From assembly GCA_934433485.1 (NCBI GenBank), contig CAKRZR010000002.1:124001-188000 (forward strand): 64,000 bases of DNA. The letters run 5' to 3'. Below are positions 16,554 to 24,950 of this stretch, piece after piece. A program made the translations under genes and the position numbers. Numbering within the stretch: the first letter of the stretch is position 1; each line of letters begins with the position of its first letter. Source of the stretch: an uncultured Eubacteriales bacterium (GTDB lineage: Bacteria; Bacillota; Clostridia; Oscillospirales; CAG-272). Below the pieces are notes generated by a model that was not told the origin of the DNA, did no database searches, and saw only the letters and a list, made by a program, of their open reading frames with translations.

Positions 16554-18956
16554 ATGCTTCCGTTAGACAATTTATCAGAGGCGGCGACCAGAGCCCTCGT
16601 GGAACACGGTCTGTCGCCGGACGACATGGCGGTCGCGCTGCAGCTCGATCTGGATTTCGATGGGAATTTCGGGGAAAGCTGGCTCGTCTACTGTCAGTCC
16701 ACGCATTCCCTGATCCGTTTGCTCGCCGACGCGGACTCTATCCCGAAGGCAAGCGACACAAAGCACCATCACCACACGCACGAGGACTACGACCACTTCG
16801 GCCAGATCCCGCCGGCACAGTACGTAGCCTACCACGATGAATATTCCTTCACCTATTTTTCGGATATGATCGTGGACACCCTCATGTCCTCCAACCGGTT
16901 CCTGCTGCTGAAGCACGACACGCCACGACCGGACACGACCGGCATGGATCACGACCAGACCGAGGAAACGCTTCTCGCATGGAACAAGGACGCCGTCACC
17001 GAGATCGCCGCGTACTGCACCAACTCTAAAAGGCAGCGGCTGTTTGCCTTCCGGGAAATCGTGGAACGGCTGGAACGCGGCGACACGGTTACGGAGGACG
17101 ACCAGATCTTCGAGCAGTTCAACGCGAAGTGCCCGAAATGCGGCAGGAAGTACGAAAACCAGTACCGCCGCGTCTGCACCTACTGCTCCAAAAAGGGCGA
17201 CATTGTCAAGCGGCTGCTCCAATATTTTCTTTCCTTCAAGTGGCAGCTTGTGACCGTGCTGCTCTGCATGTTCGCAACCTCCGCCATCTCCCTGATCTCC
17301 CCGATCATCAACGGTAAGATCCTCTACGACCGCGTCATAGATTCGCACGGCGTATGGCACACGACCACCAAGCTGTTCATCGTGCTGTCCGTGATCGTCG
17401 GCATCGCACTCTTATCTCTCGCCATCAATATCACCCAGAACCGCGCGAACGCCAAGATGTCCACGCAGGTGTCGAAGAACATGAAGCAGAACATCTTCAA
17501 CGCCATGCTCCATCTTTCTCTCTCGTATTTCAACAACAACCCCACCGGACGGCTCATCAACCGCGTCAATTACGATGCCGATCGAATCCAGGCGTTCTAT
17601 ATCGACGGTGTACCGAACTTCATTGTCAACTCCTTAAACTTCATCGGTCTGACGATCTTCCTCTTTCTCCTGAACTGGAAGCTCACGCTTATCGTCTTTA
17701 TCCCGGTGCCGCTCATCATCGTGATCTTCCGCGTGTGTCTGCCCCGGCTGTGGCGTATGTACTCGAGACAGTACCGCGCCTCCTCCAGCATGAACGCCAT
17801 GCTCGGAGACTCCTTAAACGGTGTGCGCGTCGTCAAAGCGTTCGCGAAGGAATCCGAGGAAACCAACCGCTTCTACGGCTATTCCGAACGGCTCTACAAC
17901 GCCAACCTCAAGGTCAACATCACCACCCTCACGATCTTCCCGCTCGTCAGCCTTCTCATCGGTATGTCCTCGCAGGCCATCTGGGGCTTCGGCGGACTGT
18001 CCGTCATGGGCATGGATATGACCTACGGTGACTTCACCACCTATCTCGGCTACATCGGCATGATCTTCGGTCCTCTGCAGTTCTTCTCGACCTTCACAAA
18101 CCAGATCACCGACACCATCAACGCAGCGCAGCGTATGTTCGAGATTCTCGACATGGTGCCCGAAATCATGGACGCGCCGGACTGTGTGGACATGCCGGAA
18201 TTTAAGGGCGATATCCACTTCGACAACGTATGCTTCCACTACAACCCGAACCGTCCGATCCTCAAGGACGTGAACATCACCATTCACGCCGGGGACAACA
18301 TTGGGCTCGTTGGTCATACGGGCAGTGGCAAGAGCACCATCGCAAACCTCATTACCCGTATGTATGACACGATCTCCGGCACGATCACCATCGACGGCGT
18401 GGACATCCGCAAAATCAAGCTGTCCTGCCTCCGGAAGAACATCGCCATCGTATCGCAGGAAATTTTCCTGTTCCGCGGCACCATCGCCGACAATATCCGC
18501 TATGCCCGCCCGGACGCCACCATGGAAGAGGTCATCGCAGCCGCACGTGCCGCCAACGCACACGACTTTATCGTCCGTATGCCGGAGGGCTATGAGACAG
18601 AGGTCGGCAGCGGCTCCCGATCTCTCTCCGGTGGTGAAAGGCAGCGTGTTTCCATTGCCCGCGCGCTTCTCATGTCTCCTTCGATCTTAATCCTGGACGA
18701 AGCGACTGCCGCCATGGACACCGAAACCGAACGGCTCATCAGCGACGCGCTCACAAAGCTCATCAAGGGACGCACCTGCATCTCCATCGCGCACCGTCTC
18801 TCCACCTTAAAGGACTGCAACTATCTGTTCGCCATCGAAAACGGGGAGATCGCGGAGGAAGGCACACCCGATGAGCTGCTTGCCAAGGGCGGCGTATATT
18901 ACAAGCTGTATATGCTCCAGAGCGAGGCTATGAAGAAGGTTCTCGCCGGTATGTAA
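16554..18956 (+). CDS. ABC exporter (fused permease-ATPase) with N-terminal domain and zinc ribbon, first half
   Basis: The 800-residue protein is a type IV ABC exporter half with an unusual front end. Residues 1-190 form a soluble, acidic domain with a His-rich stretch (KHHHHTHEDYDH) and are followed by a zinc ribbon CPKCGRKY-x7-CTYC at about 192-210. Membrane helices fill about 225-520. The ATPase has Walker A GHTGSGKST (about 585), signature LSGGERQR (about 690), Walker B LILDEATAAMD and the H-loop SIAHRLS. The catalytic Glu is present, so this ATP site is active. The ATG at 16554 is preferred over an upstream TTG because GGAGAG precedes it. It is read with the DUF1854 gene and a second ABC gene and probably dimerises with the latter. 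Confidence 0.88.
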   Translation: MLPLDNLSEAATRALVEHGLSPDDMAVALQLDLDFDGNFGESWLVYCQSTHSLIRLLADADSIPKASDTKHHHHTHEDYDHFGQIPPAQYVAYHDEYSFTYFSDMIVDTLMSSNRFLLLKHDTPRPDTTGMDHDQTEETLLAWNKDAVTEIAAYCTNSKRQRLFAFREIVERLERGDTVTEDDQIFEQFNAKCPKCGRKYENQYRRVCTYCSKKGDIVKRLLQYFLSFKWQLVTVLLCMFATSAISLISPIINGKILYDRVIDSHGVWHTTTKLFIVLSVIVGIALLSLAINITQNRANAKMSTQVSKNMKQNIFNAMLHLSLSYFNNNPTGRLINRVNYDADRIQAFYIDGVPNFIVNSLNFIGLTIFLFLLNWKLTLIVFIPVPLIIVIFRVCLPRLWRMYSRQYRASSSMNAMLGDSLNGVRVVKAFAKESEETNRFYGYSERLYNANLKVNITTLTIFPLVSLLIGMSSQAIWGFGGLSVMGMDMTYGDFTTYLGYIGMIFGPLQFFSTFTNQITDTINAAQRMFEILDMVPEIMDAPDCVDMPEFKGDIHFDNVCFHYNPNRPILKDVNITIHAGDNIGLVGHTGSGKSTIANLITRMYDTISGTITIDGVDIRKIKLSCLRKNIAIVSQEIFLFRGTIADNIRYARPDATMEEVIAAARAANAHDFIVRMPEGYETEVGSGSRSLSGGERQRVSIARALLMSPSILILDEATAAMDTETERLISDALTKLIKGRTCISIAHRLSTLKDCNYLFAIENGEIAEEGTPDELLAKGGVYYKLYMLQSEAMKKVLAGM

Positions 18957-19017
18957 CAGACCGTACACATAGAATCCAATGAAACGGACACCGGACAAAC
19001 CGGTTATGGTGACAATT

Positions 19018-19749
19018 ATGAATACAAGCGAAAACACAAAGCTCACGCCGAAGGATACGGAACAGAAAAAAACCGCGGCGGACGCAAAGGAAACCCAGAA
19101 AGACGGAAAAAACGATAAAAAAGCTACCGTCGCGGCAGAGAACCAGAAGGTCGTCGAAGCCGCCAAGAAATCCGAGGATACAACGGACGGCGAAGAGGAA
19201 GAAGTCAACGCGGACGAGCTGTTCAAGCACCGCGAATCCATCAACCTCACGCCGGAAAACGCGTGGTTTTCTCCCTCCACCGGCGGGCTGATCTCCTTAA
19301 AGATCATCAACGCCGAGGGTGTGGAGGAAAGTTTTGAACGCGTGGTGATCCGCCGGTCGTTCCCGGTCACGGCTCCCGATGAATTTCTCTCCGTACGCGA
19401 ACCGGATTCCCGTAAAAACGGCCGCGGCGCGGAGATCGGCATGATCCGAAACATCCACATCTTCGACGAGGCGACGGTGGATCTGTTGAACGCAGAGCTG
19501 GAGCTGCGGTACTTCACGCCGGAGATCAAGAGAATCCTCTCCGCGAAGGAAAAGTTCGGCTACTGCTATTGGGAAGCGGACACTACGGCTGGCGTGGTCT
19601 CGTTCGTTCTGAACAATCCGTACTCCAACATCCGCATTCTGGAGGACAAGCGCATTTTCATCTCGGATATGGACGGCAACTGCTTTATCATCCCGGATCC
19701 GAAAAAGCTCGACCGGCAAAGCTACAAGTATATCGAGATCTACATTTGA
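19018..19749 (+). CDS. DUF1854 family protein
   Basis: The 243-residue protein starts with a highly charged Lys/Glu/Thr-rich segment (about 1-70), then carries the DUF1854 domain. The clear signatures are RSFPVTAPDEFLSVRE, GAEIGMIRNI, LRYFTPEIKRILSAKEKFGY, YWEADTTAG and FISDMDGNCFIIPD. The start at 19018 is tentative; GGTGA precedes it, and in-frame ATGs at 18979 and 19006 are possible. It lies between two ABC exporter genes with short gaps. In proteobacteria DUF1854 proteins accompany an ABC exporter near cyanophycin genes; no cyanophycin synthetase is visible here. It has no membrane helix, so it probably acts at the cytoplasmic face of the exporter. Confidence 0.85.
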   Translation: MNTSENTKLTPKDTEQKKTAADAKETQKDGKNDKKATVAAENQKVVEAAKKSEDTTDGEEEEVNADELFKHRESINLTPENAWFSPSTGGLISLKIINAEGVEESFERVVIRRSFPVTAPDEFLSVREPDSRKNGRGAEIGMIRNIHIFDEATVDLLNAELELRYFTPEIKRILSAKEKFGYCYWEADTTAGVVSFVLNNPYSNIRILEDKRIFISDMDGNCFIIPDPKKLDRQSYKYIEIYI

Positions 19750-19788
19750 CGTATACCCGCGCGTCATCAAATTACGAGGTAAAACTAC

Positions 19789-22050
19789 ATGAAACTGATG
19801 TATGATCTCCCGGAAGTGGATGCCGCCGCGTTGGAAGCGGTATCCGCGGGAGAAAAGCTCATGTACTGCGTTCCCTTCAACATGTATGAAGACCGCTTCG
19901 TCAAAGGGTATACGGCAGTTACACCCAAGCACATCTACTGCATCCTCGACGGCAAGGTTCTGAAAACCGTAGAGCTGTCCCGCTGTACGGTGTTCCAGAC
20001 GGAGGTTCTCTACGGAAACTGCGCCTTCTACGGCGTCATCGACGGCGTCACAACGCTCATCTGCCGGTTCCAGTCCGGACGCAACCTGCCGCGGTATTCC
20101 GTGCTTGTCAACGCGTGCGAGGCGTTGGCGGAAAAGTCGCGCACCGGAGAGGATCCGGGTGAACCGATCGTCAACACCGAACGGGAGCGGTTCTGCCCGA
20201 AATGTGGCCGTCCGTACTTCTGGGGTACGACGATCTGCCCGTTCTGCCGGGATACAAAAGAGGTGTACAAGAAACTCTGGGCGCTTACTAAGGGTCTGCG
20301 ACTCATGCTCTTCTTCCCGCTCTTTGTCTCTGTCATCTCGCTGGCGATCCAGTTCATCCTGCCCGCGATTCAAAAGGTAGCCGTAAACGATTACATCACG
20401 AACGAAGCCATCCGTCCGGTAAAATCGCTTACGGACCCCAATCTGCACGCCTTCGTCGCGATTTTCGTCGCCATCATCTCCATCGATCTGATGCAGCGCG
20501 CGCTCGGCGTTATCCAGAGCAGACTGTCCGCTATCTCCGGCAACAAGTTCACGCTGATGATGCGTACGCTGCTCTATGAAAAGATCCAGACGCTGTCTAT
20601 CGCGTCGATTTCCCGCCGTTCCACCGGCGACCTGATGGGTCGTATCAACAACGATGTCAACGTGGTGCAGGCATTCATGACCGGACAGCTGCCGAGTATC
20701 TTCACGCAGGCGTTCTCGTTCATTCTCGCGCTGATCTTCCTTTTGATCCTCGACCCGGTGATGAGCCTCTTCGTCTTTGTACCGATCCCGCTCGTCGTGT
20801 ATCTCGTATACAAATTCTGGTCCACCATGCAGAACCGGAACCGCAAAAACTGGGTACTCGGCTGGCACGTCAATTTGTTTCTGCAGGACATTCTGAACGG
20901 TATCCGCGTGGTCAAGACGTTCGGCAACGAGGAGAGCGAGATTGAGCAGTTCAATTATCGGACCAACCGTTCCGCCAAGCAGTCCCAGGCAAACGCGATC
21001 TTATTCGATACCGTCTTTCCGCTGCTTGCCTTCGCGGTCCGTTTCGGCAGCTACCTGATCCTGTTCTACGGAAACTACAAGCTGTTCACGGGTGCTATGA
21101 ACTACGGTGATCTGCACCAGTTCAACTCCTACGCGAACATCATCTACGGACCGCTGCTCTACATCACGTCGATCCCGCGAAGCATCTCGAACTTTCTCAC
21201 CTCACTTGGTAAGGTATTGGAAATCCTTGAGGAGTCCCCAGAGGTTTCCGATATCGGGCTGCCAATCGATATTTCCATCGAAGGCGACATTTCCATCCGC
21301 GATGTGACCTTTGGCTACGACACGTACAATCCGGTGCTGGAGCACATCAGTGTGGACATCAAGAAGGGTGAGATGATCGGTATCGTCGGTCACTCCGGCT
21401 GCGGCAAAACGACGCTGATCAACCTCTTGATGCGCCTCTATGACGTGAACTCCGGAGAGATCCTCATTGACGACGTCAATATCAAGGACATTTCCCAGAA
21501 CGCGCTCCGTTCGCAGATCGGTGTTGTGCTGCAGGAAACGCACCTGTTCTCCGGCTCGATCCGCGACAACATCAAGTACGCAAAGCCGCTTGCCAGTGAT
21601 GAGGAAGTGGTCGCCGCCGCCAAGCTCGCAAACGCGCACGATTTCATCGTGAATCTGCCTGAGGGCTACAACACCATGGTTGGTGAAAAGGGATATTCCC
21701 TCTCCGGTGGTGAACGGCAGCGTATCGCCATTGCCCGCGCGCTGATCCACAATCCAAAGATCCTGATTCTCGACGAAGCGACCGCCGCGCTTGATACAGA
21801 GACGGAAAAGCTGATTCAGGACGCGATCAACAAGCTGACAAAGAACCGCACCACGTTCGCCATCGCGCACCGACTGTCCACCCTGCGCAACGCGGACCGG
21901 CTGATCGTGCTCGACAAGGGGCATCTCGTGGAATGCGGCACGCACCAGGAGCTGCTGGAGCTCAAAGGCTTCTACTGGCGGCTCGTCATGGCACAGCGTC
22001 AGGATTCCGGCATGACGAAAAAGCTCCCTCCAAAGCATGCTACGGCGTAA
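19789..22050 (+). CDS. ABC exporter (fused permease-ATPase) with N-terminal domain and zinc ribbon, second half
   Basis: This 753-residue ABC exporter half has an N-terminal soluble domain (1-130) and a zinc ribbon RFCPKCGRPY-x6-CPFC (about 135-153). Membrane helices follow at about 165-450. The ATPase has Walker A GHSGCGKTT (about 534), signature LSGGERQR, Walker B LILDEATAALD and the H-loop AIAHRLS. Both halves of the pair keep the catalytic Glu and LSGGE, so unlike most heterodimeric exporters both ATP sites look competent. The N-terminal domain has DRFVKGYTAVTPKHIYCILDG, a beta-rich PH-like pattern. The start follows an ACGAGGT stretch. The substrate is unknown. Confidence 0.88.
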   Translation: MKLMYDLPEVDAAALEAVSAGEKLMYCVPFNMYEDRFVKGYTAVTPKHIYCILDGKVLKTVELSRCTVFQTEVLYGNCAFYGVIDGVTTLICRFQSGRNLPRYSVLVNACEALAEKSRTGEDPGEPIVNTERERFCPKCGRPYFWGTTICPFCRDTKEVYKKLWALTKGLRLMLFFPLFVSVISLAIQFILPAIQKVAVNDYITNEAIRPVKSLTDPNLHAFVAIFVAIISIDLMQRALGVIQSRLSAISGNKFTLMMRTLLYEKIQTLSIASISRRSTGDLMGRINNDVNVVQAFMTGQLPSIFTQAFSFILALIFLLILDPVMSLFVFVPIPLVVYLVYKFWSTMQNRNRKNWVLGWHVNLFLQDILNGIRVVKTFGNEESEIEQFNYRTNRSAKQSQANAILFDTVFPLLAFAVRFGSYLILFYGNYKLFTGAMNYGDLHQFNSYANIIYGPLLYITSIPRSISNFLTSLGKVLEILEESPEVSDIGLPIDISIEGDISIRDVTFGYDTYNPVLEHISVDIKKGEMIGIVGHSGCGKTTLINLLMRLYDVNSGEILIDDVNIKDISQNALRSQIGVVLQETHLFSGSIRDNIKYAKPLASDEEVVAAAKLANAHDFIVNLPEGYNTMVGEKGYSLSGGERQRIAIARALIHNPKILILDEATAALDTETEKLIQDAINKLTKNRTTFAIAHRLSTLRNADRLIVLDKGHLVECGTHQELLELKGFYWRLVMAQRQDSGMTKKLPPKHATA

Positions 22051-22065
22051 GGTTTGATACATACC

Positions 22066-22103
22066 CTGGGGGAAACCTTTTTTGAGAAAAAGGTTTCCCC
22101 CAG
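22066..22103 (+). repeat. Perfect palindrome, terminator-like and possibly a dispersed element
   Basis: A 17-base arm CTGGGGGAAACCTTTTT (22066-22082) is repeated perfectly inverted at 22087-22103, around a loop of four bases. The position right after the second ABC gene suits a terminator, although the T-run is inside the stem. From memory, very similar palindromes with a trailing AGCCCCCTTTCC recur in gut Clostridia genomes, so it may be a dispersed repeat. Confidence 0.75.
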
Positions 22104-22128
22104 CCCCCTTTCCAAAAAACTTTATACA

Positions 22129-22176
22129 AAAAGAAGCTGTACGTCTGTGCGAAATCGGATGTACAGCTTCATTTTT
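22129..22176. terminator. Bidirectional terminator hairpin
   Basis: GAAGCTGTAC (22133-22142) and GTACAGCTTC (22161-22170) form a 10-base stem flanked by an A-tract on the left and a T-tract on the right. It can end transcripts from both converging directions. Confidence 0.8.
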
Positions 22177-22180
22177 GGAA

Positions 22181-22210
22181 AACAGGCGTCGTTTGTCTGA
22201 CGCCTGTTCT
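22181..22210. repeat. Third hairpin between converging genes
   Basis: AACAGGCGTC (22181-22190) and its inverse (ending at 22209) form a perfect stem. No T-run follows on the plus strand, so the role is uncertain. It lies 20 bases beyond the FAD oxidoreductase stop. Confidence 0.55.
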
Positions 22211-22227
22211 GGCTATCTTATGTTTGT

Positions 22228-24009
22228 TTACCGCACGTCAAAGGAGAATACATGCACTGTATCGGACGCGGCTTCCGCCCATGTCGCGATCGGGAGGAAT
22301 GTGATCTCCGTGAATCTGCCCTGCACCGGCACGTTTACGCACTGGCGGAGGTTGCAGGTCTCATCCGCGAGCACCACGGTCTCGCCGGATTCTGTTTTGC
22401 CTTCAATCCGGTACGCGCGCAGGAGGGTTTGCGGCATGGTCATGGTCGGGCTTTCCGGAACGATGTTCGCGCGCATGGTATGGCGTTTTTCGCACCAATC
22501 GCCGGGAACGGTCTTGCGATCGAGGTCGGAATCGAGGGCGAGGTGAATGTTTGCTATCGCCGCGGCACCGTCAAACGCGTAGGTCACCGGCTTCCCGAGT
22601 GGCATAAATACGCCGTTTTCGTCCGGTCCATAGGTGTGGTTGTTGCGATCCATACCATTACGGAGATTGTCGATATTCTCCGCCTCTGCCGTCAGCCGTG
22701 CGTTTTTCGTGACATCGGACATGGTGCGGCGGAATCTTGGCAGGAAGCAGCCTTCCTCCATGAGCCGTTCCTGCAAAATACCCAGCTTTTCCGCGTAGAC
22801 CCCGTGCGGTGTAAGCGAAAACTCTCTCGCGATATTGGCAGCGCATCCGACTGCCTCGCCGAGCAGCGCACAGGTCGCCATCACACGAGCGGAGCTCATT
22901 GCGGCGTGCGTCATGGAGATATTGCGGCCGGCGAAATAGAGATTGTCGATGTTGCGGGAATAGAGACAGCGGTACGGGATCCCATACGGCGCCGGTGTGT
23001 GTCCCCAAATGTTCGGGTTGCCCGCGTGGTAGAAGCCGTTCGGATGGTGATCGTCCAGAGGCCAGCCGCCAAACGCTACGGTATCCGGGAAATCACCGCC
23101 GGAGAGCACGTCGGTCTGCGTCATGATATATTCGCCCATCATCCGGCGGGATTCGCGCTTGCCGGGCAGGAAACCGAGGAAGTCAAGCGTCCAGTAATCA
23201 CCGTCCGGCACCTCGCCGCTGTTCTTGATGTAATCGACCATACCATATGCCAGCGCGACCAGCTCATCTCGCACTTCCTCCGTATCGCCGATGGAATCAC
23301 GGTTGCCGCCCAGCTCCAGGTACCAGAAATTCTCCCCGGTCGCCTGCATATTCGGTCGGCGCAGCTTGATCACCTCCGGTGTCATCTTAACAATCCAGTC
23401 GGGTGCGATGAACTTGGTGGGACGCTCCGTCTTGCGCATCTGGATGAGGCAGCTCATGCCCATCGTCTGTTGGTCCTCCACCTCCTGCGAGGTCTTTTCG
23501 CCAAACTCCGATGTCGCCTCTCTGCCGACGCGAAAATCCGCCCCGGTCAGTGGTGCGAGGATGCTGTCGCCGGAGCAGTCGGAAAAGTAGGTCGCATAGA
23601 CGGTGTGCCAGCGCTGTGTTGTGGTCTGCCAGCCGGTCACGCTGACGATGTGCTCTCCGTCCATGGCGCACTGGCACACGGAGCAGTTGAGAAGCAGTGT
23701 GATATTCGGCTCATTCTTCACGGATTCATAGAGAATGCCGTCCCAGATCGGGTAGAGCTTGTCTGGATTGCGATATAGGGATTTCAGGGAGATTTCCTCG
23801 ACGATGCCCGTTTCGCGGTTGTTTTCGCCGTCCGCGCCACAGACCCACATACGGATCTCCGACGACGCGTTGCCGCCCAGCACCGGACGGTCGCCGATGA
23901 GCACCACCTTGGAGCCGCCGCGTGCCGCCGCGATCGCCGCGCACATACCGGCAAGTCCGCCGCCTACGACACACAGATCCGCATGATGAATTTTGGTAGT
24001 CAGTTCCAT
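22228..24009 (-). CDS. FAD-dependent oxidoreductase
   Basis: The 593-residue protein belongs to the FAD-dependent oxidoreductase group typified by Pfam FAD_oxidored. The N-terminal dinucleotide fold has GGGLAG at 16-21 and VVLIGDRP at about 36-43, then GGNASSEIRMWVCGA. A second FAD-contact block is YFAGRNISMTHAAMSSARVMATCALLGEAVG, with the conserved His in SMTHAA. A C-terminal beta-rich domain (about 470-593) may bind a carbohydrate. No signal peptide is seen. The ATG at 24009 has GGAG 6 bases upstream. It is a single-gene unit with its own promoter. Members are often found with glycan-use genes; the substrate cannot be read. Confidence 0.83.
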   Translation of the reverse strand: MELTTKIHHADLCVVGGGLAGMCAAIAAARGGSKVVLIGDRPVLGGNASSEIRMWVCGADGENNRETGIVEEISLKSLYRNPDKLYPIWDGILYESVKNEPNITLLLNCSVCQCAMDGEHIVSVTGWQTTTQRWHTVYATYFSDCSGDSILAPLTGADFRVGREATSEFGEKTSQEVEDQQTMGMSCLIQMRKTERPTKFIAPDWIVKMTPEVIKLRRPNMQATGENFWYLELGGNRDSIGDTEEVRDELVALAYGMVDYIKNSGEVPDGDYWTLDFLGFLPGKRESRRMMGEYIMTQTDVLSGGDFPDTVAFGGWPLDDHHPNGFYHAGNPNIWGHTPAPYGIPYRCLYSRNIDNLYFAGRNISMTHAAMSSARVMATCALLGEAVGCAANIAREFSLTPHGVYAEKLGILQERLMEEGCFLPRFRRTMSDVTKNARLTAEAENIDNLRNGMDRNNHTYGPDENGVFMPLGKPVTYAFDGAAAIANIHLALDSDLDRKTVPGDWCEKRHTMRANIVPESPTMTMPQTLLRAYRIEGKTESGETVVLADETCNLRQCVNVPVQGRFTEITFLPIATWAEAASDTVHVFSFDVR

Positions 24010-24054
24010 TGTATTCTCCGTTTTTCCCCGCTTGGGGAGATTGCTTTTTCTCTC

Positions 24055-24082
24055 ATTATAGCACACTTTTGGAAAATTGCAA
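24055..24082 (-). promoter_or_regulatory. Promoter of the FAD oxidoreductase gene
   Basis: On the minus strand TTGCAA (24077-24082) and TATAAT (24055-24060) are separated by 16 bases, about 45 bases before the start codon. Confidence 0.6.
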
Positions 24083-24165
24083 CTTCCGACGTGTGAATTT
24101 TTCCGCTTTGATCGAAGATTTCCGCGCGCTGCTCAAATTTCGCAAAAAGAAGCGTGTGATTTTCT

Positions 24166-24194
24166 TTGCATTTTGCCGCGAAATGGAGTATAAT
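24166..24194 (+). promoter_or_regulatory. Promoter of the HAD phosphatase gene
   Basis: TTGCAT (24166-24171) and TATAAT (24189-24194) are 17 bases apart, 40 bases before the ATG. Confidence 0.65.
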
Positions 24195-24234
24195 AGAGGG
24201 CAGAACGTCATAGCTTCCGGGAGGCACACGAATT

Positions 24235-24894
24235 ATGAAAAAATATAAGGCGGTCATTTTTGACTTGGACGGCACGCTGCTCGACACGCTGTATGATTTA
24301 TACGACGGCGTGAACATCGCGCTGCGGGCGTATGGTATGCCGGAGAAAACCATCGACGAGGTGCGTATGGCGGTCGGCAACGGCGTGGAAAAGCTGATGG
24401 AGCGCTCTGTGCCGAATGGTCACGCCAATCCGCGCTTTGCCGACTGTCTCGCGACCTTTCGCAGGGAGTATGCCAAGATCGCCGAGGCGCACACACAGCC
24501 GTACGACGGGATTCCTGCGCTGCTCAACCGGCTGCACGCGGACGGCTACCGGCTTGCCGTCGTCTCCAACAAATTCCACGACGCGACCGTCGCCCTGGTG
24601 CGCCACTATTTTCCGATCATCGACGAAGCGGCAGGCGAACGGGAGGAATTGGGCATTCGCAAAAAGCCGTGTCCGGACACCGTCAACCAGATCGTGCGCA
24701 CGTTTCAGCTAACCGCCGGCGACTGTGTATACGTCGGTGACTCGGACGTGGATATAGAAACCGCGAAAAACGCGCACATGGACTGTATCTCGGTCGCATG
24801 GGGATTCCGGGATACGGCATTTCTCAGAGAGCATGGCGCCACACGGATCGTCTCCGCCCCGGAGGAGCTGTATCGCGCGATCGTCGGCGAATGA
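24235..24894 (+). CDS. HAD-family phosphatase (phosphoglycolate phosphatase-like)
   Basis: The 219-residue protein is a haloacid-dehalogenase phosphatase of the Gph/beta-phosphoglucomutase type with an alpha-helical cap. Motif I is DLDGTLLDTL (Asp10, Asp12), motif II is the VVSNK region, motif III is the Lys in RKKPCPDTV, and motif IV is YVGDSDVDIETAKNA. The last is typical of the phosphoglycolate phosphatase-like group, though substrate specificity in this family is loose. GGGAGG precedes the start at 9-10 bases. It is monocistronic and ends at a hairpin shared with the converging lipoprotein gene. Confidence 0.88.
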   Translation: MKKYKAVIFDLDGTLLDTLYDLYDGVNIALRAYGMPEKTIDEVRMAVGNGVEKLMERSVPNGHANPRFADCLATFRREYAKIAEAHTQPYDGIPALLNRLHADGYRLAVVSNKFHDATVALVRHYFPIIDEAAGEREELGIRKKPCPDTVNQIVRTFQLTAGDCVYVGDSDVDIETAKNAHMDCISVAWGFRDTAFLREHGATRIVSAPEELYRAIVGE

Positions 24895-24900
24895 AAATGT

Positions 24901-24940
24901 AAAAGGTGCCGCGTCCAACAGCTGGATGCAGCACCTTTTT
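24901..24940. terminator. Bidirectional terminator
   Basis: AAAAGGTGC and GCACCTTTT arms surround a second stem CGTCCA/TGGATG. It separates the converging phosphatase and lipoprotein 2 genes. Confidence 0.85.
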
Positions 24941-24950
24941 CTGTACGGAT

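Noticed and set aside
19297..20868. A 523-codon minus-strand frame across the DUF1854 and second ABC genes
   Set aside because: Shadow frame with biased composition (Arg, Asp, His); it spans two real genes.
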